Of a stretch of 64,000 nucleotides of DNA, positions 8,804 through 17,074 are shown in pieces. Each line of letters begins with the position of its first letter. The first letter of the stretch is position 1. A model generated the notes under the pieces. That model was given only the letters and a program-made list of their open reading frames with translations, had not been told where the DNA came from and did not search any database. This DNA is from Pseudobdellovibrionaceae bacterium (GTDB lineage: Bacteria; Bdellovibrionota; Bdellovibrionia; Bdellovibrionales; Bdellovibrionaceae): contig JAHBUS010000003.1 in assembly GCA_019637955.1 (NCBI GenBank), positions 372,001-436,000 of the forward strand, in the 5' to 3' direction. The position numbers and the translations under genes are program-made.

Positions 8804-9238
8804 GGACTCCAAATGAGCCTTCTCTTTCGTGTCTCAAATTTAAGTTCAAATCATCTGAATTCAACTGCCAGATCGATTCAATTAAACCTGAGGCACTTGG
8901 ATCGTCCCTGTATTGCGAAAACTTCATCCCATAAATGCGATGCGGTTTAGCAAAAAACCAGGTTGATCCAAGCCCGCAGTCTTGCGGGCTCTGGCACGAG
9001 CGTCAATATTCAATTTCAAGAAATTGCATCGACAAGAAGCGGCAGCGTGATCCAAGTATGTTTGGAACACCAGTCGAAAACATGAAATCCAGGTTTTGGG
9101 ACCGTTCGTCCTAGAACCCGGAAAATGGTTCTATTTTAAAAGCTTAACTCTTAGCTCGTTTGATCTGGCCATCTGTCGCACTGGCCGAACCCTTGCTCTA
9201 GGGATTTCCAACTTCAACACGAACGATTGGAAATGCAC
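8804..9238. other. Non-coding stretch between metal operon and T4SS element, with a GC hairpin
   Basis: No convincing gene in either strand. At 8971-8990 there is a perfect 8-bp stem (AGCCCGCA/TGCGGGCT) with a four-base loop, not followed directly by a T tract on either strand, so it is not a classical terminator. This stretch presumably contains the left boundary of the integrated element and the promoter of its genes, but no direct repeat matching the right side was seen. Confidence 0.5.
8971..8990. repeat. Perfect 8-bp hairpin
   Basis: AGCCCGCA and TGCGGGCT form an uninterrupted stem with loop GTCT. It lies in the non-coding stretch left of the T4SS element. Confidence 0.7.
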
Positions 9239-9496
9239 ATGTTCAAATCCCTCTTCGCCTCCGTTCTCCTTCTTTCATCAGTCTCACAAGCCGCACACCT
9301 CACATCTCTTGAGGCGTGGACAGCGGTTCGCTGTGAAATCAAAGTCTGTGCGGCTCATGATCGTGGCCAGCACTTTATCGGGCAGTGCCGATCAATGGGC
9401 TGGGATGCACCTGGTATCGACGGCGTCATGGCTGTTCCCAAGAAGGGCTGCTGGTGTCTGTGCAACCTCGACACCATCATCAAGGTTCAACAATAA
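9239..9496 (+). CDS. Small exported Cys-rich protein, first gene of the T4SS element
   Basis: An 85-residue protein starting MFKSLFASVLLLSSVSQAA, a clean Sec signal peptide, then a short mature domain with six cysteines, including VRCEIKVCAAHD, GQCRSMGW and KKGCWCLCNLD. The cysteines suggest a disulfide-stabilised or metal-binding periplasmic domain. No family is recognised. Two upstream in-frame starts (9227 and 9233) only add residues before the signal. Its position just before the T4SS genes suggests an accessory role in the envelope complex, which is inference. Confidence 0.65.
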   Translation: MFKSLFASVLLLSSVSQAAHLTSLEAWTAVRCEIKVCAAHDRGQHFIGQCRSMGWDAPGIDGVMAVPKKGCWCLCNLDTIIKVQQ

Positions 9497-9622
9497 ATCC
9501 AAATCTTCAGCGCGGGGTTCCTTCGGAAACTCTTATTCCGCGCTGATGTCTTCCGGCCGCGCCTCCAAAGTGTCCTCCAAATCACGAGGGGGCGTGGCCG
9601 TCCTTTTTACTTCGGAGATCTT

Positions 9623-10030
9623 ATGCGCGTCTTAATCCTAACCTTTGCGTTAGCACTCACAGCCTGCGGCGGGGAGCTGGCTCCCAAGTCCGACCCACCT
9701 AGCAGCATTGAGCGCCTGGAGGTCGGCGACATCAAAACCGAAGTCACGCCGAACGATCAGGTGACAAGCCGAGTAAAGCTCACTTGGAGCAAATCTCTCG
9801 GTGAGATTCGCATCACGGACGATGAAGGCCCCGTGCAAACGTCGCTCAGCGGCTTCACTCGCACGTCAAAGAGAAATGGCCGCAATTACAACTTTCTGAT
9901 CGAGCAGCCCTCGAGCGGCGCAAAGTACAACATCGAAGTCGTCGTCCGGCATATCAACCCTTTTGCCGCAAGTGCAAGTCTTTGCAAAGCCAGAATCGAG
10001 GCCCATGGCGAAACTCATCTTTGCAATTAG
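9623..10030 (+). CDS. Lipoprotein of the T4SS element
   Basis: A 135-residue lipoprotein: signal MRVLILTFALALTACGGE with the lipobox cysteine at residue 15. The mature region alternates charged and hydrophobic residues, consistent with a small beta-sandwich (IERLEVGDIKTEVTPND, VKLTWSKSLGEIRITDD, KYNIEVVVRHI). It overlaps the next gene by 26 bases in another frame, so the two are likely co-translated. A TraV/VirB7-like stabilising role for the outer-membrane complex is possible, but there is no sequence signature. Confidence 0.75.
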   Translation: MRVLILTFALALTACGGELAPKSDPPSSIERLEVGDIKTEVTPNDQVTSRVKLTWSKSLGEIRITDDEGPVQTSLSGFTRTSKRNGRNYNFLIEQPSSGAKYNIEVVVRHINPFAASASLCKARIEAHGETHLCN

Positions 10031-10499
10031 CCTCATCGGCCTCACAGGCTGTGCGACCTCAATGGCCACCAAAACTTTAAGGAACATGGCCATCGCGGGC
10101 GCGGCAGGCGCCGTGATCGGTAGCCAGCAGCCGGCCTACAAGAGCACGCAGGCTGCGCTTTTTGCGGGAATCGCCGCAAGCCTTGTGGGAGCAGGAACGC
10201 TTCTCTTGCTCGACCAGGAATCAAGGGATCTCACGAAAGAAAACGAGCGCCTCAGGCTCGAACTTGATGCGGCCTTTGAGCCAAAGGCCGAAGCGGCCAC
10301 GCCTGGAACCATGAACGCCAAGGTCCCGGCCAAATACCAAAACCTCATCAGCCCCGGAGAGTGGCGCGTGTATCAAATTGATGAGTGGGTGGAGGACGGG
10401 GAGAACCGGATGATCCATCAAGACAAAGTGATGGAACTGATCCCGCCCAGCCTTCGGCCCTTTGCCAAACCAACACGTCCCAAAGGAAAGAACCCATGA
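10005..10499 (+). CDS. Glycine-zipper lipoprotein, possible VirB7/TraV-like subunit
   Basis: A 164-residue protein beginning MAKLIFAISLIGLTGCATS, a lipoprotein signal with Cys16 as lipidation site. Residues 25-65 are a glycine-zipper hydrophobic segment (NMAIAGAAGAVIGSQQ, AGIAASLVGAGTLLLLD), followed by a short coiled-coil-like stretch (LTKENERLRLELDAAFE) and a C-terminal globular part with ISPGEWRVYQIDEWVEDG. ATG at 10005 is chosen because it starts the signal peptide directly; 14 extra residues would precede it from the earlier start. The stop overlaps the pilin gene start by ATGA. A role as an outer-membrane anchored T4SS core component is inferred from position. Confidence 0.7.
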   Translation: MAKLIFAISLIGLTGCATSMATKTLRNMAIAGAAGAVIGSQQPAYKSTQAALFAGIAASLVGAGTLLLLDQESRDLTKENERLRLELDAAFEPKAEAATPGTMNAKVPAKYQNLISPGEWRVYQIDEWVEDGENRMIHQDKVMELIPPSLRPFAKPTRPKGKNP

Positions 10500-10810
10500 C
10501 CAAACGAAGCTACAAGCTACAAAACATCATTCTTCTCACGCTGATTTCGGCAGCGCTCATCCTGATCCTCACGAGCACCGCCGAGGCGCGCGACCTGGTT
10601 GAAGCGATGACAAGTGCGCAAACGCTTCTGAACCGAATCGGCATCGCCGCCATTTCCATCGGCATCACCGTCGGCGGCATCATGTACGCATTGGGAGCTG
10701 CGATGATGGGCCGAATGGTCCTTATCTCCGGCTTTATCGGTGCCTGCGCGATTTTGGGCGCACCCGCAATTATCTCATTAGTCGCTAAGATTTTTGGAAT
10801 GAGCGTCTGA
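10496..10810 (+). CDS. virB2: VirB2/TrbC-like pilin subunit
   Basis: A 104-residue protein with a long signal sequence (LISAALILILTSTAEARD) followed by a mature part with two hydrophobic helices (IGIAAISIGITVGGIMYALGAA and RMVLISGFIGACAILGAP) separated by a short polar loop with MMGRM. This is the topology of VirB2/TrbC cyclic or F-like pilins. It is the first recognisable T4SS gene of the element, overlapping the glycine-zipper lipoprotein by ATGA, and would form the pilus or the channel lining. Confidence 0.85.
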   Translation: MTKRSYKLQNIILLTLISAALILILTSTAEARDLVEAMTSAQTLLNRIGIAAISIGITVGGIMYALGAAMMGRMVLISGFIGACAILGAPAIISLVAKIFGMSV

Positions 10811-10898
10811 GCGCGCACGCGCGAAGACCAAAGGGCTAGCCAAGAGGGCAAAGCCCGTCTGGCGGCCTAGATGGAGCTAAATACAAACGGAGACCGAA

Positions 10899-11159
10899 AT
10901 GCACAACACCAACAAAAGCTCGCGGTACTTGAACGAGCGCTCAAACTGGTTTGGCCTCGGGGTCTTTGACCTCGCTTCGCTTGGCTACCTCCTAATTCTC
11001 TCCTTCGAGTCCTTAAGTCGGTGGGATCTCGAGCTCTTCGCGTTCGCGGTGACGGGAATTGCGGGACTTACACTCATTCAAATTCGCCTCGCGGGTCGCC
11101 CCAAGTGCATCCGCGACTTTCTTCAATTTCAATTCAAAAGGATTCTGCGATGGATTTAA
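10899..11159 (+). CDS. virB3: VirB3/TraL-like inner membrane protein
   Basis: An 86-residue protein with a short N-terminal cytosolic part, paired hydrophobic segments (VFDLASLGYLLILSF and LELFAFAVTGIAGLTLIQI) and the C-terminal basic stretch RPKCIRDFLQF, as in VirB3/TraL proteins that sit beside the VirB4 ATPase. ATG at 10899 has an upstream GGAGA. The stop overlaps the VirB4 gene start, which is the usual arrangement for this pair. Confidence 0.85.
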   Translation: MHNTNKSSRYLNERSNWFGLGVFDLASLGYLLILSFESLSRWDLELFAFAVTGIAGLTLIQIRLAGRPKCIRDFLQFQFKRILRWI

Positions 11160-13156
11160 TGGTGCGTGGACATTTGGTCAGAAGCTTTGAGTTTGATCCG
11201 ATTGATTCGGATCTGCATTCAGCCTTTCACGTTCAAAAGGACTTTAGCAACTGGCTGCGCCAGCTCGACCCCCGAATTTTGCTTCGGTTTAAGCATGAAT
11301 CCACTGAAGGCTTCTGGCGCTCCAGCAAATCTCAAGTCTCTCTCGAAGTCCCGATGCGCCCGCGCATCTTTGGTCCCAAATACGATCCTAAATCCATTTT
11401 GGATACAGCCCCGTCTTTTCCATGGCTCAAGCCCGTGCCGCTGGATCTGTCCAGCGAACTTGAGCCCGACCGAAAGCGCTGGTCGGTCGGCCTTGGCGCT
11501 ATTGATACGGGTCTTGAAGTCGTGGGGCTTGTCCGAATTTTTAAGCCTTCGGCTCATGCTATGGAAGACCTGGTCCTTGAAGACGTCCTCGAAAAGCTTC
11601 CAAGGCCTTTTACGCTTCACACAAGCGTTCAGCGCCTCAGCGATGCTGAAAGCCAAATCCTTCTCTCGAAGCGCCTCAAGCAAGCCGAGAGCGAAGACTC
11701 GCGAGTGGGCGAAGCACTCGCAAGCGCGACAGAAGACGCGATCGAAGAGACTAAGCTCTCGGGCGATGCGCTTTTTAGAATTGAGTTTGTCGTTGAGCTG
11801 AAGCGAAAGTCCGCCTTTGATCTGAAAACGGATCTTGCGCACGCCTATTCCAAGCTTCAAGCCTTGGGCACGCCCTATGTGGAAACCTTCGGCGCCATGC
11901 CATCACTCTTCGCCACATTCCAGGGTTCTTGGCAGCACGTCACGTTCTATGAGACGGGCAGGAACCTTCCGCAGTACTTGCCGCTGACAGGTCACCCGGA
12001 GCAAAAGCCGCAAACCAAGTCGGCCATGACAGCCCATCGTCTCAGCGACGCCAAAGCCCATATCGAAATCTTTGGCAAAGAACATCTCAACGCCAACGCC
12101 GTCATTGTCGGCGCTTCAGGCCGAGGTAAGTCGGCACTGGTGGGAAAACTCACGCAAAGTCTGCTGCAGGACCCAAACGTCACCGTTTTCAAAGTCGATG
12201 TGGGCGGCTCACATTCGCGCGAATGCACGTTCTTCAAAGGCACGGAGACAAGCTTTAGTCTGACGGAGCCTTCAGGCCTCAACCCATTCTCAATTCTCAA
12301 GTCCTCGACGGATGAGAACGCGAGATCGGTTCTCGCGAACTTCCTCGCGGTTCTGATCCTTGAAAAAGACGAGACGAGTCTTTCAAAATCCATCCGCTCG
12401 CAAATCGAGGAGTGCCTACAAGGCTACGTCAGCCAAAAACCCACGGACCCGAGCCTACAAGATTTCTTTGATCGATCCCCTCTGTTTCCACGCCGCGAGC
12501 TTCTTGCTCGTTGGGTCGGACAGGGGATTTACGCCAACGCGTTCAAGGCTGGCGTAGAGCCCAAGAGCACACCTCTCCGCTATTTCAACTTCTCTTCAAT
12601 TTTCGACGCCGCAGATCCCGAATTCGCCCAGGCCGGGATGGCCGCGGTGCTGGCGGAGTTCAACTCCGAAATGCGCCGAAGCCCTGAAAAGCGCCTCGTT
12701 CTGATCTGCGACGAAACTCCGTTTTTTATCCAGAAGTGCTTTGAGTTCTTTAAGTTCACCTCGAGTAACGTGCGAAAATTTGGCGCTTCGATCATCCCTG
12801 TGGTCCAGCAGTCCAAACATTTGGTGATTGGCGGCGACACCACGCTGATCGACAACGCCCACCACAGGTTCCTCATGTCCGTCGACGGCGACTACGAGGA
12901 CTTTGAAAATCGCTTTCACATCAGTACCAACGACGTGATGCAGATCGAAGTCCTTCGGACCAAGCCCAAAGAGTACTCCGAGTTCTTTTACAAATTCGGC
13001 GACAAGGGCTTTGCCGTGCGCCTGAGGCTCACGGCTGAAGAGTACTGGCGCATCACCACCACGAAAACCGAGAAAGACAAGATCGATTCGCTGATGCGGG
13101 CCGTTCCAAACTTGCAACTGCCGGAGGCCCTTAAAGTCCTGGCGGTCACCACATGA
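11150..13156 (+). CDS. virB4: VirB4/TraC-family T4SS ATPase
   Basis: About 668 residues from ATG at 11150, which overlaps the end of virB3; the longer frame upstream overlaps virB3 by more than 100 bases and is unlikely. The C-terminal P-loop domain has Walker A VGASGRGKSALVG near residues 319-331 and Walker B LVLICDETPFF near 515-525, plus a late PVVQQSKHLVIGGD segment typical of the VirB4 motor. The N-terminal third is the pilin/VirB3-interacting region. VirB4 energises assembly of the T4SS and is the only large ATPase present in this element. Confidence 0.95.
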   Translation: MDLMVRGHLVRSFEFDPIDSDLHSAFHVQKDFSNWLRQLDPRILLRFKHESTEGFWRSSKSQVSLEVPMRPRIFGPKYDPKSILDTAPSFPWLKPVPLDLSSELEPDRKRWSVGLGAIDTGLEVVGLVRIFKPSAHAMEDLVLEDVLEKLPRPFTLHTSVQRLSDAESQILLSKRLKQAESEDSRVGEALASATEDAIEETKLSGDALFRIEFVVELKRKSAFDLKTDLAHAYSKLQALGTPYVETFGAMPSLFATFQGSWQHVTFYETGRNLPQYLPLTGHPEQKPQTKSAMTAHRLSDAKAHIEIFGKEHLNANAVIVGASGRGKSALVGKLTQSLLQDPNVTVFKVDVGGSHSRECTFFKGTETSFSLTEPSGLNPFSILKSSTDENARSVLANFLAVLILEKDETSLSKSIRSQIEECLQGYVSQKPTDPSLQDFFDRSPLFPRRELLARWVGQGIYANAFKAGVEPKSTPLRYFNFSSIFDAADPEFAQAGMAAVLAEFNSEMRRSPEKRLVLICDETPFFIQKCFEFFKFTSSNVRKFGASIIPVVQQSKHLVIGGDTTLIDNAHHRFLMSVDGDYEDFENRFHISTNDVMQIEVLRTKPKEYSEFFYKFGDKGFAVRLRLTAEEYWRITTTKTEKDKIDSLMRAVPNLQLPEALKVLAVTT

Positions 13157-13737
13157 GAAAACGGATTTTTCTTCCAAGCATTTTGCTCGGCATCTCTGTT
13201 CGCGCCTACGGCTTTAACCCCGTGGCCGCCATGGCAGCGGTGCAGACCATTGATGAAGCGATGGACACGACGGATGCGGCCATTGATCTTGCGCAAGAAA
13301 CGGGCGTGGATGAAGACTTGATCCGCGAAGCGGAAGCCAATGTCCAGCGCCTTGAAAAGCTCAACTCTGGAATCAAAAAGGCGAACTACATCTCAGAAGA
13401 GATCAAGTCTTTCTCCGACTTTGATCTGTCGAGATCCAAGTCCTTTGCAAGCAAGCTCCGCCAGCTCACCAACAAAGCCCGGCAAGGCAAACGCCTGATG
13501 ACCATGATCACCGGACAAAAGCAGTCCTCAGGCCTTCAGGTCGAAGCGGTCAAAGTGAACTCTCAAATGCTCGATGAACTCAGAAATATCCGCCTCGCTG
13601 AGTTCAATCGCTACATGCTCGAGCGCGAGCAAGACTTTGAGGCCAGAAAGGCTATCGAGAAGGTCCTTCAAGAGGAAAACAAAGCCCGAGAGCGCAAATG
13701 GAGTCTCTACAAAAGGCAGAAGGGGAGCCGCCAATGA
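13153..13737 (+). CDS. VirB5/TrbJ-like coiled-coil protein
   Basis: A 194-residue protein with a signal peptide (MRKRIFLPSILLGISVRAYG), overlapping virB4 by ATGA. The mature part is almost entirely helical with heptad-like Leu/Ile spacing (IREAEANVQRLEKLNSGIKK, RQLTNKARQGKRLMTMITGQ), as in TrbJ/VirB5 proteins that sit at the pilus tip. The match is by topology and gene order, not by a diagnostic motif. Confidence 0.65.
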   Translation: MRKRIFLPSILLGISVRAYGFNPVAAMAAVQTIDEAMDTTDAAIDLAQETGVDEDLIREAEANVQRLEKLNSGIKKANYISEEIKSFSDFDLSRSKSFASKLRQLTNKARQGKRLMTMITGQKQSSGLQVEAVKVNSQMLDELRNIRLAEFNRYMLEREQDFEARKAIEKVLQEENKARERKWSLYKRQKGSRQ

Positions 13738-14528
13738 TTCCCTTTATGCCCATGGATGAAAGCATTCTTTCAGCCGTGCTGAACTATTTTGAGAAGTGCG
13801 CGGTGTACACCTCGTCACTCGTGGGAGTGATTTTCCTGGGCCGCGCCGTCTTGCTGCATCTGTCTTTCGCTGGATCTGCGGGGTTCGGAGCCTTGCTGAA
13901 AGATACGGCCAGTTACTTTGTCCTGATCCTGCTCTTCCCAAAGATCTTTATGCTCGCCAACGAAATTTGCGCAGGTCTTGCCTCAAAGTTCTCCTGGAAC
14001 GAACCCACCACGATCACCGGCGCGATCTCAGATCTCTCGAAAGCCGCGCAAATGTCCCACTGGAGCGTTTTGGCGGTCACGAAGATTGGCCCGTATGCCG
14101 TGGCGTACATCGGCCAGGCGATTGCGACCATTCTCCTCGGAATCCTCGTCGCGATCGGTCCCATCATGATCCTTGTCAACACAATGTGGAATCTCAACGG
14201 CGGCGCCAGCACGTACTTCAAGGCGCTGGTTGTTCTACTTCTTTGGCCGTTCTGCTGGAACGTGCTGGGAGCAATCGGCCAAGAAGTGGCAGCTCATCAA
14301 TCCGTGACCTCGCTGATGTCAGTCGTCTTTCGCTTGAGCGTTGTCGTGATGCAGCTTCTCTCTCCGCTCTTTGCCTATTCACTCTTTAGTTCCTTCTCCA
14401 CGAGTGGAGCCTTGCAAAAGGCCAGAGCGATCTACCAGGCCGTTCCCGCGCCGGTTCCAAAGTCGACGGTCTCTTTCAAAAAGGAATGGAAAAAGCCGCC
14501 GCGTTTTAATCCGGGAGGTTGGTTGTGA
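13734..14528 (+). CDS. virB6: VirB6/TrbL-like polytopic membrane protein
   Basis: A 264-residue membrane protein with about six hydrophobic segments, including SLVGVIFLGRAVLLHLSF, ASYFVLILLFPKIFMLA and TILLGILVAIGPIMILVN. ATG at 13734 overlaps the previous stop as ATGA. The length, the many helices, and its position between VirB5-like and TraE-like genes fit VirB6/TrbL, an inner-membrane channel component of T4SS. Confidence 0.75.
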   Translation: MIPFMPMDESILSAVLNYFEKCAVYTSSLVGVIFLGRAVLLHLSFAGSAGFGALLKDTASYFVLILLFPKIFMLANEICAGLASKFSWNEPTTITGAISDLSKAAQMSHWSVLAVTKIGPYAVAYIGQAIATILLGILVAIGPIMILVNTMWNLNGGASTYFKALVVLLLWPFCWNVLGAIGQEVAAHQSVTSLMSVVFRLSVVVMQLLSPLFAYSLFSSFSTSGALQKARAIYQAVPAPVPKSTVSFKKEWKKPPRFNPGGWL

Positions 14529-15085
14529 TCCTCTTTCGCTTGAGCCGACTGTATGAGCAGGAGATCCAGAAATGGAGTCTCCTGCTCACGCTTCTCATCT
14601 GGGCGCTGACCGCAAGCGTGCTCGCGCTCCAAAACCGAAAAGAGATTTTGGTTGTGGGCATTTCATCCTCAGGCTCCGCCCGGATCATTGAATCCAAGGA
14701 TGACAGGTACATCCAGGAAGAGCTCAAAGTCTTCCTTCTGTCGTTTTTGGAGCAGTATTTCAACTTTGATCAGGCAAACTTTCTCGAAAGGGTCGGGCGT
14801 GCATCCGACCTCATGACCATTGAACTCTGGGATCAGCAAAAGACGAAACTCGCTGAAATCCAGGAAGGCCTCAAAAAAGAGCCGCTCAAGCAGTCAGCCA
14901 CCATCGAATCGCTCGACCTGATCTCCGATTCAAAAGTCGAAGCCGTTTTGAACCTTCACATCGAACAGCGCCTTGCGAAGCGAAACATAAAAATTCGAGT
15001 CACCATCGAGGTGGCGCCGCACGGACGAAGCACCCAAAACCCGTGGGGATATGAAATCAAGGAGCTGAGCGATGTTATTTTATAG
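14525..15085 (+). CDS. TraE/VirB8-like inner membrane protein
   Basis: A 186-residue protein starting at GTG 14525, which overlaps the stop of the VirB6-like gene (GTGA). One N-terminal transmembrane helix (WSLLLTLLIWALTASVLALQ) is followed by a periplasmic domain of about 140 residues, matching the layout of F-type TraE (about 188 residues) and VirB8. In F-like systems TraE, TraK and TraB are consecutive, and the same order is seen here. Confidence 0.7.
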   Translation: MILFRLSRLYEQEIQKWSLLLTLLIWALTASVLALQNRKEILVVGISSSGSARIIESKDDRYIQEELKVFLLSFLEQYFNFDQANFLERVGRASDLMTIELWDQQKTKLAEIQEGLKKEPLKQSATIESLDLISDSKVEAVLNLHIEQRLAKRNIKIRVTIEVAPHGRSTQNPWGYEIKELSDVIL

Positions 15086-15521
15086 TCTGCTCACACTCGC
15101 GCTGGCAGGCCCGCCAAGCCGAGTCTCATCCATGCGAAAGGATTTGAGCCAAGCCGAGGTGATCTATCTCGCCGCCGGCCTTGTAAGCGTTGTGGAGTTT
15201 CCAGCTCCCATCCTTGAGGTGAGAAATGGGAATCCAAACTCAATAAGAGCAATGATTTCAGCGGTGAGCCCGAAAGAGCTGACGCTCACCATGAACCAGT
15301 CGATTCCATCAAACCTTCTTATCCGCGCCGGAAAGCGGATGTACGTCTTTGACGTCGTACCCTCAAAAACAACGCATCAAGACTACGTGAAAGTCTCAGG
15401 CGCGTTTGGATCGCCCGCGTATGCCTCAAGCACCGAGCCCGTGGAAGTCGTCGAGATCTCGCCCGTCACCAAAACACGCCAATCAAAACACAAGTTGATC
15501 GAGTCCGAGGTGATCCAGTGA
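15072..15521 (+). CDS. TraK/VirB9-like periplasmic protein (short)
   Basis: A 149-residue protein with a short hydrophobic signal (MLFYSLLTLALAGPPSRVSS). The segment IYLAAGLVSVVEFPAPILEV followed by beta strands is typical of the N-terminal domain of TraK/VirB9/secretin-like T4SS proteins. It is shorter than VirB9 (about 290) and lacks the C-terminal domain that contacts VirB7, so it is closer to a truncated TraK-like form. Overlaps on both sides with its neighbours indicate one transcript. Confidence 0.7.
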   Translation: MLFYSLLTLALAGPPSRVSSMRKDLSQAEVIYLAAGLVSVVEFPAPILEVRNGNPNSIRAMISAVSPKELTLTMNQSIPSNLLIRAGKRMYVFDVVPSKTTHQDYVKVSGAFGSPAYASSTEPVEVVEISPVTKTRQSKHKLIESEVIQ

Positions 15522-16390
15522 AAGCGGCCATCGTAACCATCCTGTTGGTTGGATCGCAGGTCCAGGCTCGCGTCAGCCTGCTCCCACCAAAACCAATCGC
15601 CAACGAGTCCGAGCCCGAGAGGCCGTCCCTGGCTTCTGGGCTCCATGGCTCTGCCATGTCCGCACCGACTGCGCCTCCCGGCGGGTCTTCTAGGCTTCGC
15701 GGCTCTGCCGCTCAGGCACCGAGCGCGTCCGCGCCCGCACCGATGGGCGCTCCGGCGCCCGGCAACTTACCCTCACACCTGCGCGTCCTCGCGCCATCAC
15801 AAGAATCACCCATCATCCTCCCGGCAGAAAACCCCGGCCTCAAGCTCGCGGAAATCTCCACCGGCGATCTCCTGATCGCCACCATCCCCGAGGGCCTTTT
15901 GGCCTATCAAGGTTCAAAGTCTCCAGTCAGAGCTCTGATCACCAAAGGCCCCTTGAAAGGCGGCGCGCTCACGGGCGAGGCAACGCTTGAGAAGAACTCC
16001 AAGCGCATCGTTATCACGTTCAAGAATCTCAGGCCGCCGAAAGATCAGGACATCTATGAGCTGCAAGCTCATGCCGTCGACTACCAAGGCCTCCTTGGCG
16101 TTAAAGGAGATTATCACTCCGATGAACCTTGGTTCTTCGCGGGCGAGTTCCTCGCTGCCGGTGCCTCGGGCCTCATGGAATCCCAAGTCGAAAGAGATCA
16201 AAACCAATACGGGAATTTCGTTCAGCAGCCTGGAATCGAGAACGCCACGAAGAAAGCAGGCGCGACCGCCGCCTCCCGGACGGCGGATCACTTCGCCGAA
16301 AAAATCAAATCAGCCCCCGAATACTCAACCCTTGCAGGCCCGATCCAAATCCGCGTGCTCGTCATGAGCCCCGCCAAACTCACCAAATAG
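15518..16390 (+). CDS. virB10: VirB10/TraB-like T4SS core protein
   Basis: A 290-residue protein with an N-terminal hydrophobic segment (KAAIVTILLVGSQVQA), a proline/serine-rich linker (residues 30-90), and a C-terminal domain with GDLLIATIPEGLLAYQGSKS and KSPVRALITKGPLKGGALTG, the conserved VirB10/TrbI pattern that lines the outer-membrane core. VirB10 proteins usually have a cytosolic tail and a true transmembrane helix; here the helix is at the very start, so it may be a lipid-less exported form. ATG/GTG at 15518 overlaps the previous stop. Confidence 0.85.
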   Translation: MKAAIVTILLVGSQVQARVSLLPPKPIANESEPERPSLASGLHGSAMSAPTAPPGGSSRLRGSAAQAPSASAPAPMGAPAPGNLPSHLRVLAPSQESPIILPAENPGLKLAEISTGDLLIATIPEGLLAYQGSKSPVRALITKGPLKGGALTGEATLEKNSKRIVITFKNLRPPKDQDIYELQAHAVDYQGLLGVKGDYHSDEPWFFAGEFLAAGASGLMESQVERDQNQYGNFVQQPGIENATKKAGATAASRTADHFAEKIKSAPEYSTLAGPIQIRVLVMSPAKLTK

Positions 16391-16400
16391 GAGAATGAAA

Positions 16401-16736
16401 ATGACCGAACCCAAGACTGCCGATCCGATCAAGAAACAAAAACGCACCGGGCAAAATAAGAAGCTCGAGGGCGACACGCTCAAACTTTTGGCCTCCATCA
16501 GTGAGCGGATCAACCGCAAAGCCCGGGGCCGAAAAGTCAAAGACCGTGAGATCATCGGATTTGCGCTGAAGCTTATTTCCAATGAGCACGTCACATTGCT
16601 GCAGGAGGGCTCGTACACGGAAAGAGACCGCATTGAACTCTTTCACGAGCAGTACTGCAAGACGAACGGGAAAATCAGTCTGGATCAGTTTCTCGGCGGC
16701 CTGATTCGCGGCGATATCAGTTTAAAAAACTCTTGA
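16401..16736 (+). CDS. Basic hypothetical protein of the element
   Basis: A 111-residue, strongly basic protein (for example KKQKRTGQNKKLEGD and INRKARGRKVKDREI) with no signal peptide. ATG at 16401 is favoured because AGGAG lies seven bases before it; ATG at 16395 is only one base from the same AGGAG. The second half, EQYCKTNGKISLDQFLGGL, may be a small helical domain. It could be a DNA-binding accessory factor of the element, but no family is recognised. Confidence 0.6.
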   Translation: MTEPKTADPIKKQKRTGQNKKLEGDTLKLLASISERINRKARGRKVKDREIIGFALKLISNEHVTLLQEGSYTERDRIELFHEQYCKTNGKISLDQFLGGLIRGDISLKNS

Positions 16737-16750
16737 AACAAAGGAATTAA

Positions 16751-17059
16751 ATGAAGCAGGTTAGATCTGTAGGGTTAAATTCCCGAAGCTCTTTGAAAGT
16801 CGAATTAGGCGGAGTTGAGCCCAAAGAAAATCGGGCTGGATATGACGGAATTCCATTCGTGGGCCATGACTTTAAGACGGCGGAGTGGGTGAACACCACG
16901 GAAGCGGCTCTTATCGTCAGGGCACTTAAGCGTGATGGAAGTCCTTGTCCTGAACGCATGAGAAATCTTGCGAGTCAGAAAAGAATCCGGCCGCGAAAAC
17001 CCTTTGGGCGCTTGTTATGGAAACGATCTGAATTGCTAAAACTAATTGAGTCTTCCTAA
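16751..17059 (+). CDS. Excisionase-like small DNA-binding protein
   Basis: A 102-residue protein whose second half (EWVNTTEAALIVRALKRDG, RMRNLASQKRIRPRK, LLWKRSELLKLIESS) has the shape of an excisionase/MerR-like winged helix. It sits 15 bases before the integrase gene, where recombination directionality factors usually lie, and I infer that it controls excision. Its first 45 residues are not recognised. Confidence 0.65.
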   Translation: MKQVRSVGLNSRSSLKVELGGVEPKENRAGYDGIPFVGHDFKTAEWVNTTEAALIVRALKRDGSPCPERMRNLASQKRIRPRKPFGRLLWKRSELLKLIESS

Positions 17060-17074
17060 AGCTAGGAGACAAAC

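Noticed and set aside
9096-9635. Plus-strand frame of 179 codons overlapping the small Cys-rich gene
   Set aside because: The composition is not protein-like, and the signal-peptide gene in another frame explains the region better.
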